Positions 54,231-63,180 of a stretch of DNA of 64,000 nt are shown piece by piece. The notes beneath the pieces are model-generated. The model was not told where the DNA came from and searched no databases. It worked only from the letters and a program-made list of their open reading frames with translations. This stretch comes from Flavobacterium sp. JAD_PAG50586_2. Lineage in GTDB: Bacteria; Bacteroidota; Bacteroidia; Flavobacteriales; Flavobacteriaceae. Every line of letters begins with the position of its first letter. The stretch's first letter is position 1. The stretch lies in contig CP096136.1 of assembly GCA_023213215.1 (NCBI GenBank), positions 682,001 to 746,000 of the forward strand, written 5' to 3'. The position numbers and the translations under genes were made by a program.

Positions 54231-56571
54231 ATGAAAAAATTATTTACAATACTAATCATAGGCTTCAGCAGTATTCTAGTGGCACAGGAAGCCTCTAAAA
54301 CCGTTACCATAAACGGAAAAGTGATTGAAAAAAATACCGCCCTGCCATTGGAATTTGCAACCATCACATTCCATAATCCTTCAGACAATACCATTGCCGC
54401 CGGAACCATAACGGATGACAAAGGAAATTTTACGATAAAGACAAACGCCGGAAATTATACTATAAAAGTGGAGTTCATTGGTTTGAAAAGTATCATCCTT
54501 AGCAATAAGGAATTACTGGTCAATCAAATCATGCCTACTTTCATTCTGGAAGAAGAAGAAACCGCACTGGAAACGGTAGAAATCAAGGTGGAGAAATCGA
54601 GTATTGAACATAAATTAGACAAAAAGGTGTTCAATGTGGGCAACGATTTAGTGGCCAAAGGTGGAACTGCAAATGACATCTTAAACAACGTACCATCAGT
54701 TAGCGTAAATTCTAATGGTGCTGTTAGTTTACGGGGTAATTCGGGTGTCCGGATCCTGATTAATGGAAAACCGTCTGTCTTAACTGCCAATAATGGGCTT
54801 GAACAAATTCCGGCCGAAAATATCGAAAAGGTAGAGGTAATCACCAATCCTTCATCTAAATACGATTCAGAAGGAACGGCAGGCATCATTAATATTGTGC
54901 TGAAAAAAATAAAAGCAAGGGATTTGGCAGTTCCATTCAGGTCACATCCGGAATTCCCGACAACCATGCCTTGGGTTATAATGTGAACTACAAAAACAAG
55001 AAAATCAATCTTTTTTCCGATTTAAGGTACCGCTACATGAATTTCCTGGGTAAGGAATCGAGCTCAAGGACTATTTATAACGGGAATGCTGTCGATTCCT
55101 ATCTGAATGGAAGTATTGACCGTAACAGGAAAAACAAAACATTTACCATTTATTTTGGAGGTGACTATTATTTTGATGAAAAAACATGCTCACGCTGAGC
55201 TATTTTTACAGAAACAATACTGCAAAAAACAATGTTGACTATATCTTTAATTATTTGGATGAAAACCAAAATCCAGAACGGACAATCAATGCTTTTGAAG
55301 ACTATAAGGAACCTCAGGTTGCCAATCAGATTGAACTGAACTACATCAAGACATTCGATCAGGAAGGCCGAAAATTCACAGTCAACCTGCAATATGACTT
55401 TTGGAATGATGACGAAAATGAATCGATTATTGAGCAAGAAGTTTTTCCAACTGAGTTGCCATTCAGAACTTTAAAAAGCCGTGATATTGAAAGCAGCAAG
55501 GATTTTCTGTTTCAGTCGGATTACAGCATTCCGCTTAATGAAAAATCGAAAGTAGAGTTCGGGATAAAAGGCGAAATCAGAAGGATTAATAGTGACTATG
55601 AAGTGTATGACAACAACGTTTCCATTGACAGCCTTGACAATTTGTTGCGTTACGACGAACGGATTATTGGCGCTTATTTCCAATATGGAAGCAGTATCAA
55701 AAAATTCAGTTATCTTTTGGGTGTCCGAATGGAAAACTCCAACACAGGTAGTGATGACAAACTCAATCAGTTCAACATCAGTAAAAAATACACCGATTTT
55801 TTTCCGACGGCTCATTTCACTTATGACCTTAATGACATCTTCAATTTTCAGCTAAGCTATAGCCGACGCATCAACCGTCCCGCATTTTGGCAGCTGAATC
55901 CGTTTGGCGGAATTGCCGACAGAAGGAACATCCGGATTGGAAACCCCGATTTGAATCCGGTGTATACTGATTCCTATGAGCTCGGAACTTTAATAAAATG
56001 GAAGAAATTTACATTCAACCCAAGTTTGTACCATCAATTTTCAAGGAATACTTTTGAAGACATCCGCATCACAAACCCCAACGGTGATTTGGTGGAACAA
56101 GCCATCAACTTAGGTACGGAAAGCCGGCTTGGTGCCGAAATCAGCATTTCGTATTCTCCTTTAAAATGGTTGACGCTTAATGGAGAAATGAATTATTATA
56201 ACTTTGAACAAAAGGGTATTTTTACGGTTTCCGATAGAAATTTTACGGCACGGCAAAACACACGCATTAAATTTTCTACGTGGAATTTCCAGACCAATTT
56301 CAATTACCAGGGCGCGACCAGAAGCGGACAGGTCAATGCTAAATCGCAATATTGGGTTGATTTCGGAATGGGAAAAGACATCTGGAAAGAACGTGCTACG
56401 ATTACCTTTAAGGCAGATAATATTTTTGATTCCCGCATAGCAAAAGGTTCTGTAAACGGCACCGATTATGCCTTGGATTATAATTTCCGGAATGTTGGGC
56501 CTAGGGTTTACGCCACATTCACCTATCGTTTGAACCGAAAAAAGAGTGACCGCGACCGTTTACCAGATTAA
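54231..56571 (+). pseudogene. Outer-membrane beta-barrel receptor, two frameshifts
   Basis: ATG at 54231 begins a signal peptide (LFTILIIGFSSILVAQ) and a carboxypeptidase-regulatory-like domain (VIEKNTALPLEFATITF). A plug-like region follows (NVGNDLVAKGGTANDILNN, LRGNSGVRILINGKP, ITNPSSKYDSEG). Breaks lie in an A7 run (54903-54909) and an A6 run (55179-55184). One base at each joins the parts into 780 residues with a complete barrel (ITLSYSRRINRPAFW-like strand at SYSRRINRPAFWQLNPFGG). It is the same family as the gene at 37518. It is divergent from the LytS/LytTR pair. Confidence 0.86.
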
Positions 56572-56580
56572 TATCAATAA

Positions 56581-56607
56581 AAAATCCCGACTCATCATCG
56601 GGATTTT
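56581..56607. terminator. Bidirectional terminator between the beta-barrel gene and carB
   Basis: AAAATCCCGA and TCGGGATTTT form a 10-bp stem with loop CTCATCA, flanked by A and T runs. The stem core equals that at 3159. Confidence 0.88.
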
Positions 56608-56608
56608 T

Positions 56609-59461
56609 TTATTTACTTAAGTACATTTTTCTTCTCGAATACAACTCATAAAACTGGTCATCTTTCAAACTATCAATAAACAGGATACTTTCACCTGTAG
56701 ATTTCATTTCCGGACCTAATGCCTTATTCACATTCTGGAACTTAGAGAACGAGAAAACCGGTTGCTTTATAGCATACCCTTTTAGTTTTGGCCTGAAAGT
56801 GAAATCGGTCACCTTGTTTTCGCCCAGCATTACTTTGGTAGCATAATTTACATACGGTTCGCCATACGCTTTCGCGATAAAAGGAACCGTTCTCGAAGCT
56901 CTTGGATTGGCTTCGATAATATAAACCGTATCATTTTTTATGGCAAACTGGATGTTAATCAATCCAACGGTTCTTAATGCCAATGCAATCTTCTTGGTAT
57001 GATCCTTAATCTGCTGCATTACAAATTCACCCAGGTTAAAAGGAGGCAAAGTCGCATTACTATCTCCCGAATGGATTCCGCAAGGCTCAATATGCTCCAT
57101 GATTCCGATGATGTAAACATTTTCACCGTCGCAAATGGCATCGGCTTCTGCTTCAATCGCTCCATCAAGGTAATGATCTAAAAGGAGTTTGTTGCCCGGA
57201 ATATTTTTCAGCAAATCGATAACATGCTCTTCCAACTCTTGTTTGTTGATGACAATCTTCATTCCCTGACCACCTAAAACATAGGAAGGGCGCACCAATA
57301 GAGGAAAATCCAAAACATCTGCAAGTGCTGAAGCATCATCTGCATTCTCCGCGATTCCGAATTTTGGGAAAGGAATCTTTAATTCGGTAAGCAATTCTGA
57401 AAATCTACCTCGATCTTCAGCTAAATCCAAAGCATCGAATGAAGTTCCAAGTATTTTTATATTGTATTTAGATAACTTTTCCGCTAGTTTAAGTGCGGTC
57501 TGTCCACCCAATTGTACAATCACGCCTTCCGGTTTCTCGTGACGGATGATATCATAGATATGTTCCCAAAAAACAGGTTCAAAATAAAGCTTGTCAGCCG
57601 TATCAAAATCGGTAGAAACCGTTTCCGGATTACAGTTAATCATGATGGTTTCGTAACCACATTCCTTTGCGGCCAATACTCCGTGAACACAAGAGTAATC
57701 GAACTCTATTCCCTGTCCAATCCTATTAGGACCGGAACCTAAAACTACAACTTTCTTCCTGTTTGAAATGATACTTTCGTTATGAACATAGGTTTCTCCG
57801 GCTGCTGTCTGGATTTCTGCTTCAAAAGTAGAATAATAATAAGGTGTTGCCGCTTTGAACTCCGCTGCACAAGTGTCAACCAACTTATAGACACGCTTGA
57901 TATTCATGTCATCACGCAGTTTATAGACCTGGCTTTCCAAACATTTCAACATGTGTGCAATCTGACGGTCGCCATATCCTTTCTGCTTGGCTTCCAGCAA
58001 TAATTCTTTCGGAAGATTGGTAATATTGTATTTGGATATCTCTTTTTCTATAGCATAAAGTTCCTCATATTGTTTAAGGAACCACATATCAATCTTAGTG
58101 ATTTCGTGGATTCTGCTTAACGGAATTCCCATCGCTATTGCATCGTAGATTACAAAAACCCTATCCCAGCTTGCGAACGTTAATTTCTCGATTATCTGCT
58201 CATAGTTCCTGTATCCTTTTCCGTCTGCTCCCAATCCGTTTCTTTTTATTTCCAGCGATTGTGTTGCTTTGTGCAGGGCTTCCTGAAATGAACGTCCGAT
58301 TCCCATTACTTCTCCAACCGATTTCATTTGAAGTCCCAACGTTCTGTCGGCACCTTCAAATTTATCGAAGTTCCAACGCGGTATTTTTACGATTACATAA
58401 TCCAAAGTTGGTTCAAATAACGCTGATGTGGATTTAGTAATTTGGTTTTGAAGCTCATCCAAATGATATCCCAAAGCTAGTTTTGATGCTATTTTTGCAA
58501 TCGGATAACCTGTAGCTTTTGATGCTAATGCTGAAGAACGCGAAACCCGTGGATTAATCTCAATTGCGACTATGTCTTCCTTTTCATCTGGCGAAACCGC
58601 AAACTGCACGTTACATCCTCCTGCAAAATTACCTATAGAACGCATCATCAAAATAGCATAATCCCGCATTCTCTGAAAAGTCGTGTCCGATAAAGTCATT
58701 GCTGGTGCAACAGTAATCGAATCTCCGGTATGGATTCCCATCGGATCCATATTTTCAATCGAACAGATGATTACTACGTTGTCGTTTTTATCTCGAAGTA
58801 ATTCTAATTCGTATTCTTTCCAGCCTAATAAAGCTTTGTCAATCAAAACTTCGTGGATAGGTGACATTTCTAAACCGTAGGTTAGTTTTTCGTCAAATTC
58901 CTCTTTGCTGTGCACAAAAGCAGCTCCGGTTCCACCCAAAGTAAACGACGGACGGATTACTAATGGAAAACCAAACTCTTGTGCAATTTCTTTTCCTTTT
59001 AGGAAGGATGTTGCTGTTTTGGCTGGAGCTGTTGGCACTCCGATTCTTTCTAATAATTGTTTGAATTGCTCTCTGTCTTCAGTAATGTTGATGGCGTTGA
59101 TGTCTACACCGATTAATTTTACACCGAAATCTTCCCAGATTCCTTTTTCATCGGCTTCCAAACAAAGATTCAAAGCAGTCTGTCCTCCCATGGTTGGCAA
59201 AACGGCGTCAATCTGTGGATGTTCCTTAAGGATTTGGATGATGGATTTTGTAGTTAATGGCAATAAGTAAACATGATCGGCCATACTTGGATCGGTCATG
59301 ATCGTTGCCGGATTTGAGTTGATCAGGATGACTTCGATTCCTTCTTCGCGGATGGAACGCGCGGATTGTGAACCTGCATAATCAAATTCGCAGGCCTGAC
59401 CGATTACGATTGGACCTGAACCTATGATTAAAACCGATTTAATTGAATTGTCTTTGGGCAT
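56609..59461 (-). CDS. carB: Carbamoyl-phosphate synthase large subunit lacking the allosteric domain
   Basis: This 950-residue enzyme makes carbamoyl phosphate for pyrimidines and arginine from bicarbonate, ammonia from CarA, and two ATP. Both ATP-grasp halves are present: GSGPIVIGQACEFDY then LGGTGAAFVH for the first, and GSGPNRIGQGIEFDY then LGGQGMKIV for the second. The E. coli enzyme has about 1073 residues. Here the protein ends after the second synthetase domain (GPEMKSTGESILFIDSLK...MYLSK), so the C-terminal MGS-like allosteric domain is absent. The stop is clean. Control by UMP or ornithine is therefore not expected. No carA is in the window. Confidence 0.95.
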   Translation of the reverse strand: MPKDNSIKSVLIIGSGPIVIGQACEFDYAGSQSARSIREEGIEVILINSNPATIMTDPSMADHVYLLPLTTKSIIQILKEHPQIDAVLPTMGGQTALNLCLEADEKGIWEDFGVKLIGVDINAINITEDREQFKQLLERIGVPTAPAKTATSFLKGKEIAQEFGFPLVIRPSFTLGGTGAAFVHSKEEFDEKLTYGLEMSPIHEVLIDKALLGWKEYELELLRDKNDNVVIICSIENMDPMGIHTGDSITVAPAMTLSDTTFQRMRDYAILMMRSIGNFAGGCNVQFAVSPDEKEDIVAIEINPRVSRSSALASKATGYPIAKIASKLALGYHLDELQNQITKSTSALFEPTLDYVIVKIPRWNFDKFEGADRTLGLQMKSVGEVMGIGRSFQEALHKATQSLEIKRNGLGADGKGYRNYEQIIEKLTFASWDRVFVIYDAIAMGIPLSRIHEITKIDMWFLKQYEELYAIEKEISKYNITNLPKELLLEAKQKGYGDRQIAHMLKCLESQVYKLRDDMNIKRVYKLVDTCAAEFKAATPYYYSTFEAEIQTAAGETYVHNESIISNRKKVVVLGSGPNRIGQGIEFDYSCVHGVLAAKECGYETIMINCNPETVSTDFDTADKLYFEPVFWEHIYDIIRHEKPEGVIVQLGGQTALKLAEKLSKYNIKILGTSFDALDLAEDRGRFSELLTELKIPFPKFGIAENADDASALADVLDFPLLVRPSYVLGGQGMKIVINKQELEEHVIDLLKNIPGNKLLLDHYLDGAIEAEADAICDGENVYIIGIMEHIEPCGIHSGDSNATLPPFNLGEFVMQQIKDHTKKIALALRTVGLINIQFAIKNDTVYIIEANPRASRTVPFIAKAYGEPYVNYATKVMLGENKVTDFTFRPKLKGYAIKQPVFSFSKFQNVNKALGPEMKSTGESILFIDSLKDDQFYELYSRRKMYLSK

Positions 59462-59506
59462 TGTAGTGTAGTTATATGTAGTTAGTTGTTGTTTATGCTG
59501 AAACCC

Positions 59507-59601
59507 TAGCCCTGATAGTAGTGGAAATCCTTTTTGATTTTATACGTAGCCTGCGGAGTGTAAAATTAAAAAGATTGCAACGGATAGCAGGAAATAGCTC
59601 C
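59507..59601. repeat. Intergenic palindromic element, copy 3 of 3
   Basis: The left flank TAGCCCTGATAGTAGTGG, with AAATCCTTTTT, and the right flank AAAAAGATTGCAACGGATAG, with CAGGAAATAGCTCC, match the copy at 5573. The central stem pairs TTTTTGATTTTA with TAAAATTAAAAA (one G-T), and continues inwards with TAC/GTG. It lies between carB and rpmH. Confidence 0.62.
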
Positions 59602-59637
59602 TAAAAATTATCACTATTTATGAACATGGTATAAAAA

Positions 59638-59665
59638 AAGCCGCTACTAAAAAAAGTAACGGCTT
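59638..59665 (-). terminator. Terminator of rpmH
   Basis: AAGCCG/CGGCTT plus inner TACT/AGTA (one mismatch) form the stem. A T7 run follows on the minus strand. Confidence 0.82.
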
Positions 59666-59687
59666 GATATTGATTAATTGCTAATCA

Positions 59688-59849
59688 TTATTTTTTGTGT
59701 CTTGGTTCAGAAGATACAGTCAACTTATGTCTTCCTTTTGCTCTACGACGCGCAAGGACTTTTCTTCCATTTGCAGAAGCCATTCTGTCCATAAATCCGT
59801 GTTTATTTCTTCTCTTTCTTTTCGATGGTTGAAACGTTCTTTTGCTCAT
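59688..59849 (-). CDS. rpmH: 50S ribosomal protein L34
   Basis: This 53-residue basic protein is a structural part of the large ribosomal subunit. The L34 family signature is complete: [19 protein letters not shown], then [18 protein letters not shown] and [13 protein letters not shown]. It is easily missed because it is short. It has its own promoter box TATATTTG 62 bases upstream and a terminator. The neighbouring gene is divergent. The usual rpmH-rnpA pair is not seen here. Confidence 0.96.
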
Positions 59850-59911
59850 TGCTTTATATCTTTAAAATCGTGTATTAATCTTATTAGTAATGGTTCCTTT
59901 AAAACCGAGTG

Positions 59912-59919
59912 CAAATATA
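59912..59919 (-). promoter_or_regulatory. -7 promoter box TATATTTG for rpmH, with -33 TTG
   Basis: An exact TAnnTTTG on the minus strand, with TTG 18 bases further upstream, close to the consensus spacing of the Bacteroidetes -33/-7 promoter. Confidence 0.6.
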
Positions 59920-59974
59920 CAAACCTTTTTTTTCTGGCAAGTAGTTTTATAAAAAATATTTTTAATTCTTTTAT

Positions 59975-59982
59975 TACCTTTG
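59975..59982 (+). promoter_or_regulatory. -7 promoter box TACCTTTG for the gene at 60003
   Basis: An exact TAnnTTTG match 20 bases before the ATG at 60003. Confidence 0.5.
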
Positions 59983-60002
59983 CGGCACTAAAATTATATC
60001 AA

Positions 60003-60518
60003 ATGTTTCATAGATTTATCAAATTAATTATAGCGGCATTACTAGTAGCAACCGCCGTTTGGCAATTTACAGAAGGAAATATAGGTAATGGAATCTTTTT
60101 GATCCTATTGACTGCCATTCCGATTTTTCTTTATTATAAAAACGAATTTATCCTTTTGGCTTTCCTGAAATTAAGGAAACAGGATTTTGCAGGAGCAAAA
60201 GTATGGTTGGATAAAATCAAAAATCCGGAAACGGCTTTGGTTAGAAAACAACAGGGTTATTATAATTACCTTCACGGGTTGATGATGTCACAGACTAATT
60301 TACATCAATCAGAGAAATTCTTCAAAAAAGCGATTGAATTAGGTTTGAGTATGGATATGGATTTGGCTGTTGCAAAACTGAACTTAGCCGGAATCGCCAT
60401 GTCAAGAAGACGTAAAATGGAAGCCACAGCCTTGTTAAACGAAGCCAAAAAGCTCGACAAGCAAGGAATGTTGAAAGATCAGATTGTGATGATGAAGGAG
60501 CAGATGAAGAAAATTTAG
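60003..60518 (+). CDS. Membrane protein with TPR-like region
   Basis: This 171-residue protein has two N-terminal membrane helices (LIIAALLVATAVW, GIFLILLTAIPIFLYY). A soluble helical region of about 110 residues follows, with TPR-like spacing: ARFKKAIELGLSM-like helices at EKFFKKAIELGLSMDMDLAV and MEATALLNEAKKLDKQGM. A TPR repeat is probable, but I am not certain of the family. The ATG at 60003 is preferred. A longer frame begins far upstream inside rpmH and is not credible. It is divergent from rpmH. Confidence 0.75.
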   Translation: MFHRFIKLIIAALLVATAVWQFTEGNIGNGIFLILLTAIPIFLYYKNEFILLAFLKLRKQDFAGAKVWLDKIKNPETALVRKQQGYYNYLHGLMMSQTNLHQSEKFFKKAIELGLSMDMDLAVAKLNLAGIAMSRRRKMEATALLNEAKKLDKQGMLKDQIVMMKEQMKKI

Positions 60519-60554
60519 ACTGCAGAAGGCAGATTTTAGAAGGCAGAAAATAAA

Positions 60555-60586
60555 AAAAGCATCTCGAAAATTCGGGATGCTTTTTT
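60555..60586. terminator. Bidirectional terminator between the TPR-like gene and the transglycosylase
   Basis: AAAAGCATC and GATGCTTTT form a stem that continues as CGAA/TTCG. A-run and T-run flanks lie on either side. Confidence 0.82.
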
Positions 60587-60620
60587 ATTACGGTCTGCAT
60601 TCTGCGTTCTGAAATCTATT

Positions 60621-61526
60621 TTAATATCCAGATAATGGAATCTTAATCTCGTATTTCTTCTTATTTGGATTCAGTAGTTTTCTATCACGAAGCCATGGAT
60701 TGTGGATTTTTAGTACCTTGTAATTAATTCCTTGCGAGATGGCAAATCCGGTTAGGTCGGTAATAGTGCTGTCTACTTCAACATTCTTAGTTGGTATCGC
60801 CGGATACAATTCGGTTGGATAAATGCTAAATCCGTACAATGCCGGTTGTTTCATAATCTCTTTTAACGCCAATATGCGGAATACGTAACGGGAAGTCTCA
60901 TCAGTTAAACCCAAATCATAATAATCAGTAACTTTCTGTTCGTCAATTTTTTTGGCTAATCCGGCCATTCCACCATTATAGGAAGCTGCAGCCATAGTCC
61001 AGGAACCAAATCTGGCTTTTGCTGCCAATAGATATTTACAGGCTGCTTCGGTAGATTTTTCTAAATGATAGCGTTCATCTACTAATTCATTAACCTCCAT
61101 TCCTCTTTCCTTAGCTGTATCAGGCATAAATTGCCAAACCCCTTTTGCTCCCGAAGGCGAAGTTGCATTTAGTAAACCACTTTCTATAACGGCCAGGTAT
61201 TTAAAATCATCGGGAACGCCATTCTTTTGAAGGATTGGTTCAATGATTGGAAAGGCTCTGTTAGCTCTTCTGATTATTAAAACTGTCGTTGCGTCTAAAT
61301 TAGCATTGACTAATAATTCCCTGTCTAATCTTTCTCTAACATCACTTATTTGCAGTGGCGCACTTTCTCCGGCAAAATCAACAGCAGTTGGAAAATACAG
61401 TGGAGTGCCTTCTCGAAGGACTTTGGCTTTGTTATCTCCGGATATGGCAAAAACCAGTATTCCTGATATAAAAGTTACTATTAGTATCGATATGAGGACT
61501 TTATACGTTTTCATGATCTTTTTCAT
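60621..61526 (-). CDS. Lytic transglycosylase (SLT domain, MltD-like)
   Basis: This 301-residue protein has an N-terminal membrane anchor or signal (VLISILIVTFISGILVFAI). A lysozyme-like SLT domain follows (about 95-250). The catalytic Glu is in AVIESGL. Other family motifs are SPSGAKGVWQFMP, AASYNGG and RYVFRILALKE. It cleaves the glycan chain of peptidoglycan, leaving 1,6-anhydro ends. The C-terminal 50 residues (LTGFAISQGINYKVLK, then LRDRKLL) look like a cell-wall-contacting segment in place of a LysM domain. A single gene. Confidence 0.9.
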   Translation of the reverse strand: MKKIMKTYKVLISILIVTFISGILVFAISGDNKAKVLREGTPLYFPTAVDFAGESAPLQISDVRERLDRELLVNANLDATTVLIIRRANRAFPIIEPILQKNGVPDDFKYLAVIESGLLNATSPSGAKGVWQFMPDTAKERGMEVNELVDERYHLEKSTEAACKYLLAAKARFGSWTMAAASYNGGMAGLAKKIDEQKVTDYYDLGLTDETSRYVFRILALKEIMKQPALYGFSIYPTELYPAIPTKNVEVDSTITDLTGFAISQGINYKVLKIHNPWLRDRKLLNPNKKKYEIKIPLSGY

Positions 61527-61559
61527 TGAGTTTATATAGGTAAAGCTACAAAAAACAGT

Positions 61560-62231
61560 TTACTTAGAAATATTATCTAACATAATTTTAGGCAGATTAT
61601 CGCTTAGCCAGCGGTATTTTGTCAGTATCATAATGTGGGTTCCGCCTTTAACTACGATAGCATTTTTAATATGCTTTATTGGAAAAACCTCATCGTTATC
61701 GCCATGGATATGAATTACTTCGGGATCAATTTCGGTTCGTTCCCAGTTGATGATTTGTTCAATTGCCCAGTCCAGATAAGTCTTATCGCGAACGGCAAGA
61801 AATTTTTCATATAATTTTAACTTTTGCTTCAAAATTGACGAGCCAAAAGTGAATTTAGTCAGGTTATCTATATTTTCAAGCAATTTTGTTGGGATGAGTT
61901 TGTAAGCTTTGGTTGTTTTAGCAATTTTCATACTTCTCGGCAGTTCACTATTACACTTCACACTCGAAATAATAATTACCTTTTTTGGTTTTACAAACGG
62001 CTTCATTTCCTGCACCAATATGCCGCCAAAAGATACACCAACGAGAATAACATTTTCATGGATGACGCCTTTAGCAATTCGTTGTGCATAATGCGCTATA
62101 GTTTCCTGTTTCTCAGGAAGCAACCATTCCAGCAAGTGTATTTCAAAAATAGCTGACGGCAACTGAATCCGTTCAAAAATGGATGGACTTGCCGCCATTC
62201 CCGGCATAAAATAAACGTGAATTTTAGACAT
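61560..62231 (-). CDS. Alpha/beta-hydrolase of unknown substrate
   Basis: This 223-residue cytoplasmic protein has the alpha/beta-hydrolase core. The oxyanion strand is HVYFMPGMAASPSIF, the nucleophile elbow GVSFGG (Ser), the acid region HGDNDEVFP (Asp), and the histidine is in KGGTHIMIL. There is no signal peptide. Substrate unknown, and similar small hydrolases act on esters or lactones. It is divergent from the acetyltransferase gene at 62299 (67 bases apart). Confidence 0.85.
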   Translation of the reverse strand: MSKIHVYFMPGMAASPSIFERIQLPSAIFEIHLLEWLLPEKQETIAHYAQRIAKGVIHENVILVGVSFGGILVQEMKPFVKPKKVIIISSVKCNSELPRSMKIAKTTKAYKLIPTKLLENIDNLTKFTFGSSILKQKLKLYEKFLAVRDKTYLDWAIEQIINWERTEIDPEVIHIHGDNDEVFPIKHIKNAIVVKGGTHIMILTKYRWLSDNLPKIMLDNISK

Positions 62232-62260
62232 CTTTTAACGCTAAACTGGTTAATTATTAG

Positions 62261-62268
62261 TAACTTTG
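62261..62268 (+). promoter_or_regulatory. -7 promoter box TAACTTTG for the acetyltransferase gene
   Basis: An exact TAnnTTTG match 30 bases before the ATG at 62299. Confidence 0.5.
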
Positions 62269-62298
62269 CTAAAAATAATCCTTTTTGTTTATAATCAC

Positions 62299-62609
62299 AT
62301 GGAAGCAGATACAATTTTGGAAAAAATCGAGATTAAAGACAATACTTTTGCACGTCAGTTTGAAACGCTGATAGACGGAAAGTTGATTTCTGTAGAGTAT
62401 TCATTTCAGGAAAAAAGATTTTCCTAACCCGAATCAATGTTTTTGATGGTTTTGAAAATGAGGAATTCATTAACGATTTGCTAAAGACGATAATGGAGAT
62501 AGCGTATGAACGAAAATTAAAAGTCGTTCCAATTTTACCAAAAATTGCTCTTTTCTTTAGAAAAAACACTTGTTATAGAGATTTACTTCCGCCAGGAATA
62601 AAAATATAA
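62299..62609 (+). pseudogene. Small GNAT-family (YjdJ-like) acetyltransferase, frameshifted
   Basis: ATG at 62299 opens MEADTILEKIEIKDNTFARQ. The break is in an A6 run (62411-62416). One A joins SVEYSFQEKK to IFLTRINVFDGFEN and the end VVPILPKIALFFRKN, TCYRDLLPPGIKI, giving 103 residues. The pattern (two short strands, a central helix with NDLLKTIMEIAYERK, and a final P-rich loop with Cys and Tyr) is that of the short GNAT acetyltransferase subfamily. It acts in the cytoplasm; substrate unknown. Confidence 0.82.
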
Positions 62610-62622
62610 TACCCAATTTCCC

Positions 62623-62658
62623 AAAAAAAGGAGTTTCATTTATGAAGCTCCTTTTTTT
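62623..62658 (+). terminator. Terminator after the acetyltransferase gene
   Basis: AAAAAAAGGAG pairs with CTCCTTTTTTT, extended inwards by TTCAT/ATGAA, and is followed by A/T-rich DNA. Confidence 0.82.
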
Positions 62659-62682
62659 ATTTCTTTTATTTATATTTATCGA

Positions 62683-63024
62683 ATGAATACAGAAAGCCTT
62701 CGTCAGGAAATTATTTTGTTTTTTGAAAACATCGACAAATATTATGGCAGCAAAACAGAAATAATGCAGGGATTATGTTCTGAATTGGACAGCCTTGATG
62801 CGAATCTGACTGCATGGAATTTATCCGAATTTGAATTAGTCCGTTCTGCTTACCGGAATAATGGAGGAAAATTCATGTTTGAAGGCAAAGGAACTTACTA
62901 CGAAATTTCGGGTAACCGTATTATCGACTTCAAAAAAAACGGCAGGAATAAAGTTGAATTCATAGAGCAATACAGTGAAACTGTCTATCGCATTACCAAA
63001 ATAAGATTCCATTATAAGTACTGA
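62683..63024 (+). CDS. Protein of unknown function (113 residues)
   Basis: This 113-residue protein has no signal peptide or membrane helix. The first half is helical (LRQEIILFFENIDKYY, ELDSLDANLTAWN). The second half is probably beta-rich (GKFMFEGKGTYYEISGNRII, VYRITKIRFHYKY). No family is recognised. It stands alone between two terminators and A/T-rich DNA. The open frame and clean start support a real gene, but the evidence is modest. Confidence 0.62.
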   Translation: MNTESLRQEIILFFENIDKYYGSKTEIMQGLCSELDSLDANLTAWNLSEFELVRSAYRNNGGKFMFEGKGTYYEISGNRIIDFKKNGRNKVEFIEQYSETVYRITKIRFHYKY

Positions 63025-63180
63025 TTTCTTATCCCAAAAATCATTTCTTAAATTTTGATTAAATTTTTGGCATCAAATTTGGTTACTGAAAAACCAAGAA
63101 ATAATCCTTTGATAAATCCGGAATACAGAGCATTATTTTGAGTTAAAAAATCATTATTAATTTTCTAAAATTTATCAAAA

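Noticed and set aside
59697-60002. Long N-terminal extension of the TPR-like protein
   Set aside because: The frame runs through rpmH in the opposite orientation and has no promoter. The ATG at 60003 has a good -7 box.
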